NCBI GenBank assembly: GCA_046330435.1
Contig: JAXLST010000012.1
Span: 62,001-126,000 of the forward strand
Reading direction: 5' to 3'
From: Ga0077560 sp046330435
GTDB taxonomy: Bacteria > Actinomycetota > Thermoleophilia > Miltoncostaeales > Miltoncostaeaceae
DNA length: 64,000 bases
In this document: positions 44,122 to 52,659 of the stretch, in pieces
Layout of the letters: every line of letters starts with the position of its first letter
Numbering within the stretch: the stretch's first letter is position 1
Translations under genes and position numbers: made by a program
The notes under the pieces: model-generated
Seen by the model: the letters and a program-made list of their open reading frames with translations, nothing else
What the model was told of the DNA's origin: nothing
Databases searched by the model: none

Positions 44122-45273
44122 TCACGATGTCGCGGGGCGGTTCCTTGCCGCGGATGGCGAACAGGGCGGACCCCCCGGCGACGCCCAGCAGCACGATCGC
44201 CCCGCCCAGCGCGGACACGACCTTCCTGCAGCGCGACCACGACCCCCACAGGGTGTCGGCCGCCGCGCCGGCGATGCCCGCCGATGCACCCGCGGCGCCG
44301 GCGCCCGACAGGGCGCGGGTCCCGCCGCCGGCCGGACCGCCCAGCTCGCCGCCGCCCGCGCCGCCGAGCCCTGCCCGGCGCCGCCCAGCTGGCCGCCGGC
44401 GCCGCCGTCGCCGCCCCAGGAGATCGAGTCGGTGAACTGCTGGAGCAGCCCGCGGTCCTGCGCGCCGCGCAGCGTGGAGAGGCCGAGGCCCATGATGAGC
44501 GGGATGGGCAGCCAGGCGCGGTAGCGGATGCGGGAGTCCTCGAAGGCCGCGCGCACCTGGGCGCAGGTCGCGCAGGTCGCCAGGTGCTGCCGCAGCACGT
44601 ACGCGCGGTCGTGGTCGAGCTGGCCGTCGATGAGCGCCCCGATGTCGCCCAGGCGGGCGCGGCACGCGGGCGCCATCCGGTCCTCGTCCACGGAGGCGAG
44701 GCGCAGCTGCCGGCGCAGGCCCAGACGGGCGCGCACCAGGATCTGGCCCACGGCCTCCGGCGTGACCTCGAGCACCTCGCCGATCTGGGCGTAGTCCATG
44801 TCCTCGAGCTCGCGGAGCGCGAGGGCGAGGCGGTGTCGTTCCGGCAGCGCCGCGTTGGCGCGCTGCACCGCGGCCTGCTGGTCGCCCAGCAGCATGGCGC
44901 GCTCCGGGTCGGTCTCCAGCGCCTGGTCGGCGCCGGCGACGACCTCCAGGTCGTCCACCATCACCTCGGCGCCGCGGCCGGCGGAGGCGTCGTAGGCCAG
45001 GTTGCGGGCGGTGCGCCGAAGGTAGGCCGCCAGGTTGACCTCCCGGCCCTCCAGGGCGGGGAGCCGGGCGAACACGCGCAGGAAGCTCTCCTGCACCAGG
45101 TCGGCGGCGTCCTCTCGATTGCCGGTGAGCCGGTGGCAGAAGTTCAGCAGGCCGTGCTCGTGCCGGGTGAACAGCTCCAGGAAGGCCGCCTGGTCACCGC
45201 CGGTGGCCAGGCGGGAGAGCTGCTCGTCGGTCATCGGGCCGAGCGGTCCGTCGGGGCGGGTGCTGGTGGGCAC
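44122..45273 (-). CDS. ECF-type sigma factor fused to a zinc anti-sigma module; frame shifted near its end
   Basis: Sigma region 2 (FLELFTRHEHGLLNFCHRLTG, ADLVQESFLRVFARL) and region 4 (LPERHRLALALRELEDMDYAQIG) are followed by a zf-HC2 motif HLATCATCAQV, so sigma and its anti-sigma-like zinc module share one chain. At about 44380 (GGQLGGAGQGS) the good protein moves to the next frame, giving a membrane segment (VVSALGGAIVLLGVAGGSALFAI) and an outside part to SAPSCAG at about 43985. It then returns to the first frame (next entry on the left). The full protein would run 45273 to 43501. GTG 45273 has GAAAGG upstream; ATG 45234 is possible. Confidence 0.75.
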   Translation of the reverse strand: MPTSTRPDGPLGPMTDEQLSRLATGGDQAAFLELFTRHEHGLLNFCHRLTGNREDAADLVQESFLRVFARLPALEGREVNLAAYLRRTARNLAYDASAGRGAEVMVDDLEVVAGADQALETDPERAMLLGDQQAAVQRANAALPERHRLALALRELEDMDYAQIGEVLEVTPEAVGQILVRARLGLRRQLRLASVDEDRMAPACRARLGDIGALIDGQLDHDRAYVLRQHLATCATCAQVRAAFEDSRIRYRAWLPIPLIMGLGLSTLRGAQDRGLLQQFTDSISWGGDGGAGGQLGGAGQGSAARAAASWAVRPAAGPAPCRAPAPRVHRRASPARRPTPCGGRGRAAGRSCPRWAGRSCCWASPGGPPCSPSAARNRPATS

Positions 45274-45300
45274 TGGTCCGGGCCTTTCCGGTGTGTGGCG

Positions 45301-45315
45301 CGAAGATAATCTTCG
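45301..45315. promoter_or_regulatory. 15-bp palindrome upstream of the sigma-fusion gene
   Basis: CGAAGATAATCTTCG is a perfect 7+1+7 palindrome, 28 bases before the GTG. It is AT-rich for this genome and contains TTATCT on the gene's strand, a possible -10. It is a candidate autoregulatory site. Confidence 0.4.
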
Positions 45316-45427
45316 AACGCGGCGTGGCGCGCCAGATAGGCGGTCAGTCTTCGCAGTCCGAGAGCTGACCAATCGGCCAGCATCCGTTCGCGCAGGTCCA
45401 TGGGCTGAGTGGTGCGGGCACGGGTGT

Positions 45428-45454
45428 GGGGGCGCGGCCTGCGCCGGCGCCCCC
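45428..45454 (-). terminator. Terminator of the first PKD-like gene
   Basis: GGGGGCGC/GCGCCCCC plus GGC/GCC with a one-base bulge and a 4-base loop, 36 bases past the stop at 45490. The surrounding 216-bp gap holds no gene. Confidence 0.5.
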
Positions 45455-45489
45455 GTCGGTGGAGCCGTCCCTGTCGAGGGGTCTGCAGC

Positions 45490-46899
45490 TCACCGCTTGG
45501 CGATGCCCATCGGGAAGGTCAGGCGGTCGGAGCCCGCGGCGATGCGGACGACGTGCCTGCCGGCCTTCGGGGCGGTGAAGGTGAAGACGACGAAGCCGGG
45601 TCCGCCCGTCTTGGTGGCGCGGCGGACGACCGCCTTGCCGGCGCCGGTGACCCGCAGGATCGTCACGCGCACCGGGATGCGCTCGGCGAGCTTCACGCGG
45701 ATGCGGAGGGTCCGGCCCTGCACGGCGCGGCCCAGCCGGCGCGCGCCCCGGATCGGGTCGTCGGCGGCGGGACCCGGGACCGTCGTGCCGCCCGGTGTCG
45801 TCTGCGGCGCGCTGGAGCCGGGGTCGGTGACCTCGACGCCGCCGCCGGAGGGGGCGGGCGCACCGGTGACGGTGAACGAGAACGCCTGCGTGTTGGTGTT
45901 CCCGGCCTTGTCGCCGATCGTCAGCGATCCGTTGTAGGTGCCGGGGTTGGCGAAGCTCTTGTTCAGCTGCAGGGCGTGGACGGGCGCGGTGCCGTCGCCG
46001 AAGTCCCACACCGCGGAGGCGGTGTTCACGCCGCTGGTGGCGTCGGTGGAGGAGGCGGCCGAGAAGGCGACCGGCACGCCGGCGTCCGCCGTGGGGACGC
46101 CCATCGTCACGACCGGTGTGGGCTGAGACCGGTCCAGGATGATCGAGTCGGTGTACACGGGCGAGTCGTTGCCCTGGGCGCCGAGGCTCACGAGGATGCC
46201 CTTGGGGGCGTAGCTGCGCGCGTTATCGCGGTACTTCACCCAGACCGGGCGGAGCCCGTCCGGGCCGTCGGGGAGGGTGAAGGGCCTGACGGCGGCGAAG
46301 CCGACCGGGCACTCGTCCGGGTCGGTGATGACGTTGCAGGAGATCGCGCCGTCGGTGCTGATCTGCACGCCGCCGACGCCGCTGGACAGCGGGTCGCTCG
46401 CCGAGAGGTTGAGCGTGACGTTCCGCGAGGAGGTGTACGCGGCACCGCCGTTGATGGCGACCGAGCCCGTGGGGTCGGTGGTGTCGGTGCGCGTCTCGAC
46501 CCAGTCCGAGTAGGGGCTGCTGGTGGCGGTGGCATTCCAGACGAGGCACCCGCCCAGGCCCTTGAGGGCGCACCGGATCTCCTGCGCGGAGACGCGGACG
46601 CGGTAGGTGTGGCCGTTCTGCCGGCCCGTCCACGTGTGGCTGGTGTCCGGGGCGTTGACCTGGATGAACTCATGGTTGCCGGTCATCACGTCCCACACCT
46701 CGACCGTGTAGCTCTTTCCGGTGGCGTCGGCGGTGAACGTGGAGGCGCTCCAGCTGGGGGTGATGCTGGTCCCGATCGCGTACTGCGGCGGGTCGGCGAG
46801 CTGGGGGACGGTGGGGACGGCGATGGCGGCGCCGGCGGCGGGGACCGCCAGCGCGGCGGCGGCGGAGGCGATGAGGGCGGTGCGGATGCGGCGGGTCAT
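45490..46899 (-). CDS. Secreted PKD/Ig-like surface protein, paralogue 1
   Basis: Exported protein of 469 residues. The signal peptide is about 27 residues (MTRRIRTALIASAAAALAVPA). An Ig/Fn3-like start (ITPSWSASTF, YRVRVSAQEIRC) is followed by a bacterial Ig-like segment (TDPTGSVAINGGAAYTSSRN), then a PKD domain (SAVWDFGDGT with FANPGTYNGSLTIGDKAGN) and a basic beta C-terminus (TLRIRVKL, GFVVFTFTAPKAGRHVVRI, LTFPMG). There are three to four Cys. It is closely related to the neighbour at 47182-48570, and the upstream DNA is also conserved, so this is a tandem duplication. The function is unknown; probably a cell-surface adhesin or spacer. Confidence 0.8.
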   Translation of the reverse strand: MTRRIRTALIASAAAALAVPAAGAAIAVPTVPQLADPPQYAIGTSITPSWSASTFTADATGKSYTVEVWDVMTGNHEFIQVNAPDTSHTWTGRQNGHTYRVRVSAQEIRCALKGLGGCLVWNATATSSPYSDWVETRTDTTDPTGSVAINGGAAYTSSRNVTLNLSASDPLSSGVGGVQISTDGAISCNVITDPDECPVGFAAVRPFTLPDGPDGLRPVWVKYRDNARSYAPKGILVSLGAQGNDSPVYTDSIILDRSQPTPVVTMGVPTADAGVPVAFSAASSTDATSGVNTASAVWDFGDGTAPVHALQLNKSFANPGTYNGSLTIGDKAGNTNTQAFSFTVTGAPAPSGGGVEVTDPGSSAPQTTPGGTTVPGPAADDPIRGARRLGRAVQGRTLRIRVKLAERIPVRVTILRVTGAGKAVVRRATKTGGPGFVVFTFTAPKAGRHVVRIAAGSDRLTFPMGIAKR

Positions 46900-46980
46900 G
46901 GCTCCTGGGTTCCTTCGGGACGGGTGGCGTGTGCTGCGGACACCCCCTCAACCGGCGCTCCGGGCGGGACTGACGGCCGG

Positions 46981-47000
46981 AATGTGAGGGATGTGTAAAG
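46981..47000 (-). promoter_or_regulatory. Period-11 direct repeat upstream of paralogue 1
   Basis: On the gene strand: CTTTACACATCCCTCACATT, i.e. TTACA and TCACA 11 bp apart. The same arrangement precedes paralogue 2. Confidence 0.4.
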
Positions 47001-47060
47001 GCGGGTCAGGTGGGGTCGGTGCCGCGCATGCGGGGCATGGCCGGCCTCCCGGTGTCGGGG

Positions 47061-47092
47061 CCGGTGCGCGGCGCGAGCGCCGCGTAGACCGG
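47061..47092 (-). terminator. Hairpin downstream of paralogue 2
   Basis: CCGGT...ACCGG enclosing CGCGGC/GCCGCG with a 6-base loop, about 90 bases past the stop at 47182, in a gene-free gap of 282 bp. Confidence 0.35.
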
Positions 47093-47181
47093 ACCGGTGC
47101 GGTGGAGCGGGGGACGCGGGCGGGGCGCCGGCCGGAACCGGCGCCCTCCGCGCGCGAGCCGCGCCGTGGTGGGGCCGCAGC

Positions 47182-48570
47182 TCATCGCCGCGCGATGCCC
47201 ATCGGGAACGTCAGGCGGTCCGACCCGGCCGTGATCCGCACGACGTGGCTGCCCGCCCTGGGGGCGGTGAAGGTGAAGACCAGGAATCCGGGACCGCCGG
47301 TCTTCGTCTGCCGCCGGACGACGGCCTTGCCCGACGAGGACACCCGGAGGATGGCGACGCGCACCTGGACGCGGTTCGCGACGCGGACGCGGATGCGGAG
47401 CTTCTTGCCCTGGACCGCGCGGTTCAGCCGCTTGGCGCCCCGGATCGGGTCGTCGGCCGCCGGGGCGACGCCGGGCGAGCCCGTGCCGGGGTCCGTGACG
47501 GTCACGCCGCCGCCACCGGGGGCCGGGGCACCCGTGACGGTGAACGAGAAGGCCTGCGTGTTGGTGTTCCCGGCCTTGTCCTTGATGGTGAGCGACCCGT
47601 TGTAGGTGCCCGGGTTCGCGAAGCTCTTGTTCAGCTGCAGCGCGTTGACGGGACCGGCGCCGTCGCCGAAGTCCCACACGGCCGAGGAGGTGTCGACGCC
47701 GCTGGTGGCGTCGGTGGAGGACACGGCCGAGAATGCCACCGGCACGCCGGCGTCCGCCGACGGGACGCCCATCGTGACGACCGGGGTCGGCAGGGACCGG
47801 TCCAGGATGATCGCGTCCTGGGCCACGGCCGACGCGTTGCCCTTGGCGCCGAGGGAGACGAGGAGGCTCGGGCCGGACCACAGGCGGGCGCCGTCGCGAT
47901 ACCGGACGCGGACGGTCCGCACGCCGTCGGGGCCCTCGTCCAGGGTGTACGGCCGGGCGGCCAGCACGGGCACCGGGCACTCGGCGGGCGCGGTGATGAC
48001 GTTGCAGCCGAACGAGGCGTCCTGCGAGATCTCGACCCCGTCGATGCCGGAGGCGGGATTGCCCGCCGACGGCGGGTCGGACGCCGAGAGGTTCAGCACG
48101 ACGTCGCGGGAGGTGGCGTACGCGGCCCCGCCGTTGACCGCGACCGAGCCGGTCGGGTCCGTCTGGTCCATGCGGGCGTACTCGGGGGCCGACCAGGCGC
48201 CGGCCGAGCTGAGCGGCGCGTAGAACAGGCACACGCCGACGCCCGGCGCCACGCAGGGCGTCTCGACGGCCCGGACGCGGACGCGGTACCGGTGCCCGTT
48301 GAGGCGCCCGCCGATCGTGACGTCGGTGTCCGCCCCCGCCGGGAAGATGGCGGCGGACGCGACGGTGAGGTCGTCGACCTGCACCTCATAGCCGCGGTCC
48401 TTCGAGAGCGCGCTGAAGGTGACGGCGTTCCAGCTGGGCGTGATGCTCGCGCCCTGGGCGAAGTCGGGGGCGGACTTCAGGACGGGCGTCCCGGGGGCGG
48501 CGGCGGCAGGACCGGCGACGGCGAGGGCGGCGGCGGAGGCGGCGAGGACGGTGCGGGTGCGGCGGGTCAT
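47182..48570 (-). CDS. Secreted PKD/Ig-like surface protein, paralogue 2
   Basis: Exported protein of 462 residues with the same plan as paralogue 1: signal peptide (MTRRTRTVLAASAAALAVAG), Fn3-like N-terminus (ASITPSWNAVTF), Ig-like TDPTGSVAVNGGAAYATSRD, PKD SAVWDFGDGAGPVNALQLNK and basic beta C-terminus (LTFPMGIARR). From the PKD domain onward the two are nearly identical, while the first 130 residues differ strongly. This suggests that different ligands are displayed on the same stalk, or that gene conversion acts on the 3' half. It is divergent from uvrD. Confidence 0.8.
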   Translation of the reverse strand: MTRRTRTVLAASAAALAVAGPAAAAPGTPVLKSAPDFAQGASITPSWNAVTFSALSKDRGYEVQVDDLTVASAAIFPAGADTDVTIGGRLNGHRYRVRVRAVETPCVAPGVGVCLFYAPLSSAGAWSAPEYARMDQTDPTGSVAVNGGAAYATSRDVVLNLSASDPPSAGNPASGIDGVEISQDASFGCNVITAPAECPVPVLAARPYTLDEGPDGVRTVRVRYRDGARLWSGPSLLVSLGAKGNASAVAQDAIILDRSLPTPVVTMGVPSADAGVPVAFSAVSSTDATSGVDTSSAVWDFGDGAGPVNALQLNKSFANPGTYNGSLTIKDKAGNTNTQAFSFTVTGAPAPGGGGVTVTDPGTGSPGVAPAADDPIRGAKRLNRAVQGKKLRIRVRVANRVQVRVAILRVSSSGKAVVRRQTKTGGPGFLVFTFTAPRAGSHVVRITAGSDRLTFPMGIARR

Positions 48571-48640
48571 GTCGGGCTCCTGTGCGGTGGGTGCTGCGGA
48601 CACCCCCTCAACCGGCGGCCCGGCCTGCGCTGACGGCCCA

Positions 48641-48660
48641 GATGTAAGCGAGATGTAAAG
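48641..48660 (-). promoter_or_regulatory. Period-11 direct repeat upstream of paralogue 2
   Basis: On the gene strand: CTTTACATCTCGCTTACATC, two CTTACAT-like units (TTTACATC, CTTACATC) 11 bp apart, i.e. one helical turn. This is the layout used by PhoB/PhoP-type response regulators. Its distance to the start (about 70 bases) is similar to that in paralogue 1. Confidence 0.45.
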
Positions 48661-48732
48661 GGCACGTCGGCGCCCCCGGGCCGCCGGTTCCTCCGGTGCT
48701 CCGGTGACCGGCCCCGGTAGGATCCGGATGCG

Positions 48733-50904
48733 TTGGGCGACCTCCTCGAGACCCTCAATCCCCCGCAGCGCGAGGCGGTGCTGCACGGGGACGGACCACT
48801 GCTGGTCCTCGCCGGCGCGGGGAGCGGTAAGACGCGCGTGCTCACGCACCGCATCGCCCACCTCATCGCCGACCGCGGCGTGCCGCCGTGGGCGATCCTC
48901 GCCATCACCTTCACCAACAAGGCCGCGGGGGAGATGCGTGAGCGCATCGCGGACCTGGTGGGCCCGGCGGCGCGCGAGATCTGGGCCAGCACGTTCCACT
49001 CGGCGTGCGTGCGGATCCTTCGTCGCGACGCGGAGGCGGCCGGCTTCGACCCGCGCTTCGTGATCTACGACGCCGACGACCAGCTGCGGCTCATGCGGGC
49101 GTGCATGGCCGACGAGCAGGTCGACCCCAAGCGCGTGGCCCCGCGGGCCGTGCTCACGCGCATCTCGGACGCCAAGAACCGGCTCCTGGACCCGGACGGC
49201 TTCGCCGACGAGGCCGCGTCGTTCGGCGACGAGATCGTGGTGCGGCTCTACCGTCGGTACGCCGAGCGGCTGCGCACGGCCGGCGCCATGGACTTCGACG
49301 ACCTGCTCATGCACACGGTGCGCCTGCTGGAGGGCGACGCCGAGGTGCGGGAGCGGTACCAGCGCCGGTTCAGCCACGTGCTCGTGGACGAGTACCAGGA
49401 CACCAACCACGCCCAGTACCGCCTGGTGCGCGTGCTGGCCGAGCCGCAGCGCAACGTGTGCGCGGTGGGCGACGACGACCAGGGCATCTACTCCTGGCGC
49501 GGCGCGGACGTCCGGAACATCCTGGACTTCGAGCGCGACTACCCGGACGCCCACGTGGTGGCCCTCGAGCAGAACTACCGCTCCACCGGCACGATCCTCC
49601 GCGCCGCCAACGCGGTGGTCGCCCTCAACCGCGGCCGCCGGCCCAAGGAGCTGTGGACCGACCGGGGCGACGGCGAGCCGATCCGCATCGACAGCTGCCG
49701 GGACGAGCACGAGGAGGCCCGCCTGGTGGTGTCGGAGGTGGACCGGGCGCTGGCGGAGGGCACGTCCCTGTCGGAGATCGCGGTCTTCTACCGCACCAAC
49801 GCCCAGAGCCGCGCGATCGAGGACCAGCTGGTGCGGTCCCGCGTGGCGTACGCCGTGGTGGGCGGCCCCCGGTTCTACGAGCGCGCCGAGGTGCGGGACC
49901 TCATCGCCTACCTGCGCGTGGTGGCGAACCCCGCGGACGAGATCGCGATGGCCCGGATGCTGGGCGTGCCCAAGCGGGGCATCGGCCCGGGCTGCGTCGC
50001 CAAGCTCACGCAGTTCGCCCGGGACCACGAGCTGGCGCCCGCGGAGGCCATCCCGCAGGCGGAGATGGTGCCCGGCCTCACCGCGGCGCAGCGCCAGGCG
50101 CTCGCCGGCACCGCCGCCACGCTCGCGGAACTGGGGCAGTACGCGGCCGCCGGCCTCGCGCTGGACCGCATCATCGACGCCGCGATCGAGAAGTCCGGGC
50201 TGCGGTCGGCGCTGGTCGCCGAGGGCACCCTGGAGGCCCAGGGGCGCCTGGAGAACCTGGACGAGCTCGTCAACGTCGCCGCCGAGTACCAGGGGCAGGC
50301 GGACGACCCGTCGCTGTCCGGGTTCCTGGAGGAGATCGCCCTGCAGTCGGACGCGGACCTGGTGGACCAGGGCACCGGCCAGGTCACCCTCATGACCGTC
50401 CACAACGCCAAGGGCCTGGAGTTCGACGTCGTGCTGATGACCGGCATGGAGGAGGGGGTGTTCCCGCACATGCGCTCCGACACCCCGGAGTCGCTCGAGG
50501 AGGAGCGGCGCCTCTGCTACGTCGGGATGACGCGTGCGCGGAAGCGCCTCATCCTCACCCACGCCGAGACGCGGGCGATGCACGGCGGCCGGGACTACAA
50601 GCTGCCGTCGCGCTTCCTGTCGGAGATCCCGCGCGACGCGGTCGCCCGGCCCGCCGGCGCGCCGGTGCGCCGCGCCTACGCGGACTCGGCGCCGCGCACC
50701 TCCTCGCTCGCCGGGCGGTCCACCGCCCCGCCGGCGCCACCCGTGATCCTCGCGACCGGCGACACCGTGCTGCACGCCACCTTCGGCGAGGGCGTGGTCA
50801 CCGGGGTCGAGAGCCGCGGCCAGCTGGTGCGCGTGCGCTTCGCCAATGACGGAACCGAGCGGCGCCTCATGGCCGGCGCCGCGCCGATGCGAAAGGTCGT
50901 GTGA
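48733..50904 (+). CDS. pcrA: ATP-dependent DNA helicase UvrD/PcrA
   Basis: Superfamily 1A 3'-5' helicase of repair and replication. It has 723 residues. LNPPQREAVLHGDGPLLVLAG, Walker A GAGSGKTRVL, AITFTNKAAGEMRERI (motif Ia), VDEYQDTNHAQY (motif II), VGDDDQGIYSWRGAD (III), LEQNYRSTGTIL (IV), MTVHNAKGLEFDVV (V) and CYVGMTRARKRLIL (VI) are all intact. The C-terminus has the Tudor-like domain that binds RNA polymerase in PcrA (VLHATFGEGVVTGVE). The start is TTG 48733, nine bases after TAGGAT with no ribosome site. The stop overlaps folD. Confidence 0.96.
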   Translation: MGDLLETLNPPQREAVLHGDGPLLVLAGAGSGKTRVLTHRIAHLIADRGVPPWAILAITFTNKAAGEMRERIADLVGPAAREIWASTFHSACVRILRRDAEAAGFDPRFVIYDADDQLRLMRACMADEQVDPKRVAPRAVLTRISDAKNRLLDPDGFADEAASFGDEIVVRLYRRYAERLRTAGAMDFDDLLMHTVRLLEGDAEVRERYQRRFSHVLVDEYQDTNHAQYRLVRVLAEPQRNVCAVGDDDQGIYSWRGADVRNILDFERDYPDAHVVALEQNYRSTGTILRAANAVVALNRGRRPKELWTDRGDGEPIRIDSCRDEHEEARLVVSEVDRALAEGTSLSEIAVFYRTNAQSRAIEDQLVRSRVAYAVVGGPRFYERAEVRDLIAYLRVVANPADEIAMARMLGVPKRGIGPGCVAKLTQFARDHELAPAEAIPQAEMVPGLTAAQRQALAGTAATLAELGQYAAAGLALDRIIDAAIEKSGLRSALVAEGTLEAQGRLENLDELVNVAAEYQGQADDPSLSGFLEEIALQSDADLVDQGTGQVTLMTVHNAKGLEFDVVLMTGMEEGVFPHMRSDTPESLEEERRLCYVGMTRARKRLILTHAETRAMHGGRDYKLPSRFLSEIPRDAVARPAGAPVRRAYADSAPRTSSLAGRSTAPPAPPVILATGDTVLHATFGEGVVTGVESRGQLVRVRFANDGTERRLMAGAAPMRKVV

Positions 50905-51764
50905 TGGCTGCGATCGTGATCGACGGCAAGGCCGCCGCCGCCCGCGTGCGGGCCGAGGTCGCTGAGGGCGTCGCCGCCTTCGCCGCGAAGTACGGGCGGG
51001 CGCCCGGGCTGGTGGGGATCCAGGTGGGCGACGACCCCGCCTCCGAGCTCTACCAGGCGGGCAAGGCGCGGGCCGCCGAGGAGGTGGGGATGGTGCCGCG
51101 GCGGATCACCCTGCCGGACACCACCACCCAGGCGGAGCTCGACGCGCTCATCGACGAGCTCAACGCCGACGACACCGTCGACGGCATGCTCGTGCAGCTG
51201 CCGGTTCCGGAGCAGCTCTCCGAGCCGCTCATCGCGAACCGCATCCACCCGGACAAGGACGTCGACGGGTTCTCCCCGGTCAATCTCGGCCGCCTCATGC
51301 GCGGCGAACCGGGGAACGTGCCGTGCACGCCGCAGGGCGTGATGCGGATGCTGAAGGACGCGGAGGTCCCGCTGAACGGGGCCAACGCGGTCGTGGTGGG
51401 GCGCAGCCTCATCGTCGGCAAGCCGCAGTCGATGCTGCTGCTCGCCGAGCACTGCACCGTGACCATCGCGCATTCCCGGACCAGGGACCTGCCGGCCCTC
51501 TGCCGCACCGCGGACGTCCTCGTCGCGGCCGTCGGCCGGCCTGAGATGATCCGCGGCGACTGGGTGAAGCCCGGGGCCGCGGTGATGGACGTGGGGATCA
51601 ACCGCACGGACGACGGCCTCAAGGGGGACGTCGCCTACGCGGAGTGCGCCGAGGTGGCGGGGTGGATCACCCCGGTGCCCGGCGGCGTGGGGCCCATGAC
51701 CATCGCCTATCTGCTCGCCAACACCCTCGAGGCCGCCCATCGGCGGGCCGGGGCAACGACCTGA
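50904..51764 (+). CDS. folD: Methylenetetrahydrofolate dehydrogenase / cyclohydrolase
   Basis: Bifunctional enzyme that interconverts methylene-, methenyl- and formyl-tetrahydrofolate with NADP. It has 286 residues. Substrate and catalytic segments GIQVGDDPASELYQAGKAR (the Lys replaced in the usual YxxxK spacing is Y-Q-A-G-K) and DGMLVQLPVPEQL, KDVDGFSPVNLGRL, VVGRSLIVGKPQSMLLL and VPGGVGPMTIAYLL are present. ATG 50904 overlaps the uvrD stop (TGATG) and has GAAAGG seven bases upstream. The F420 reductase follows after 13 bases, so both NADP-linked genes are coupled. Confidence 0.95.
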   Translation: MAAIVIDGKAAAARVRAEVAEGVAAFAAKYGRAPGLVGIQVGDDPASELYQAGKARAAEEVGMVPRRITLPDTTTQAELDALIDELNADDTVDGMLVQLPVPEQLSEPLIANRIHPDKDVDGFSPVNLGRLMRGEPGNVPCTPQGVMRMLKDAEVPLNGANAVVVGRSLIVGKPQSMLLLAEHCTVTIAHSRTRDLPALCRTADVLVAAVGRPEMIRGDWVKPGAAVMDVGINRTDDGLKGDVAYAECAEVAGWITPVPGGVGPMTIAYLLANTLEAAHRRAGATT

Positions 51765-51777
51765 CAAAGGGGAAACG

Positions 51778-52473
51778 TTGAAGATCGCGATCTTCGGAGG
51801 GACCGGCGACCTCGGCCGGGGCCTCGCCATCTGCTTCGCCGCCGCGGGCCACGAGATCATCGTGGGCTCGCGCAGCCAGGAACGCGCCGACCAGGCGGCG
51901 GAGGGGCTGCGGGAGGCCCTGCCCGACGGCAAGTTCGTCCCGATGGAGAACGTCGCCGCCGCCGAGGCCGGCGAGATCGCCGTGGTCTCCATCCCGTGGG
52001 AGGGCATCGACGCGACCATCCCGGCCCTCGCCGACGCGCTCGCCGGCAAGGTGCTCATCTCCGTGGTCAACGCCCTGAAGTTCGGCAAGTCCGGCGCCAT
52101 CGCGGTGCAGGGCGACGAGCTGCCGGGCGGCGCCCCGTCCTGCGCGCACCGCATCCAGGAGCTCGCCCCCGAGGCGAAGGTCGTGGTGGCCTACAACAAC
52201 CTGCCGGCCGCCGGCCTGCAGGCCCGCCACCACCTCAACGCCGACGTGCTGGTCTGCGGCAAGAGCCGCGAGGCCCGCGAGGCCGTCATCGCGCTCACGA
52301 ACGACCTGCCGGGCGCCCGCGGCCTGGACGCCGGCCCGCTCGCCAACGCCATCGTCATCGAGGGCACCACCGCGCTGGTCATCAACATGAACAAGCGGTA
52401 CGGCGGGGAGGCGAGCATCGCCATCACCGGCCTGGAGAACGCGCCGCCGGCACCGGGCGCGGCCGCGCACTGA
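51778..52473 (+). CDS. npdG: F420H2:NADP+ oxidoreductase
   Basis: Moves hydride between reduced coenzyme F420 and NADP. It has 231 residues. The NADP-binding start is MKIAIFGGTGDLGRGLAICF with GSRS after the second strand. The F420-contact region SIPWEGIDATI, NALKF and KVVVAYNNLPAAGLQ follows the pattern of the archaeal/actinobacterial Fno group. The start is TTG 51778 with AAAGGGGA just upstream. This gene is a direct marker that the host makes F420. It sits behind folD, another NADP enzyme. Confidence 0.9.
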   Translation: MKIAIFGGTGDLGRGLAICFAAAGHEIIVGSRSQERADQAAEGLREALPDGKFVPMENVAAAEAGEIAVVSIPWEGIDATIPALADALAGKVLISVVNALKFGKSGAIAVQGDELPGGAPSCAHRIQELAPEAKVVVAYNNLPAAGLQARHHLNADVLVCGKSREAREAVIALTNDLPGARGLDAGPLANAIVIEGTTALVINMNKRYGGEASIAITGLENAPPAPGAAAH

Positions 52474-52489
52474 CGGCCTGAAGGTGGTG

Positions 52490-52524
52490 GGGCGGGGAGG
52501 CCCCGTGCCAAGGCTTCCCCGCCC
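52490..52524 (+). terminator. Terminator after the F420 reductase gene
   Basis: GGGCGGGGAGGCC with GGCTTCCCCGCCC: 13-bp stem with one G-T pair and a 9-base loop, 17 bases past the stop. Confidence 0.6.
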
Positions 52525-52659
52525 GGACGCGTGCAGCGGTGGTGCTCCCCCGGACAGCGGTGCCCTCGCTGCGGGACGCCGCGCGCGTCCTCAGATCTAT
52601 CGAGCCGTTGTCACCGGACTTGAATTTCCTGTCGGCACGTGCTCGGCGTGCAGGTGCTC

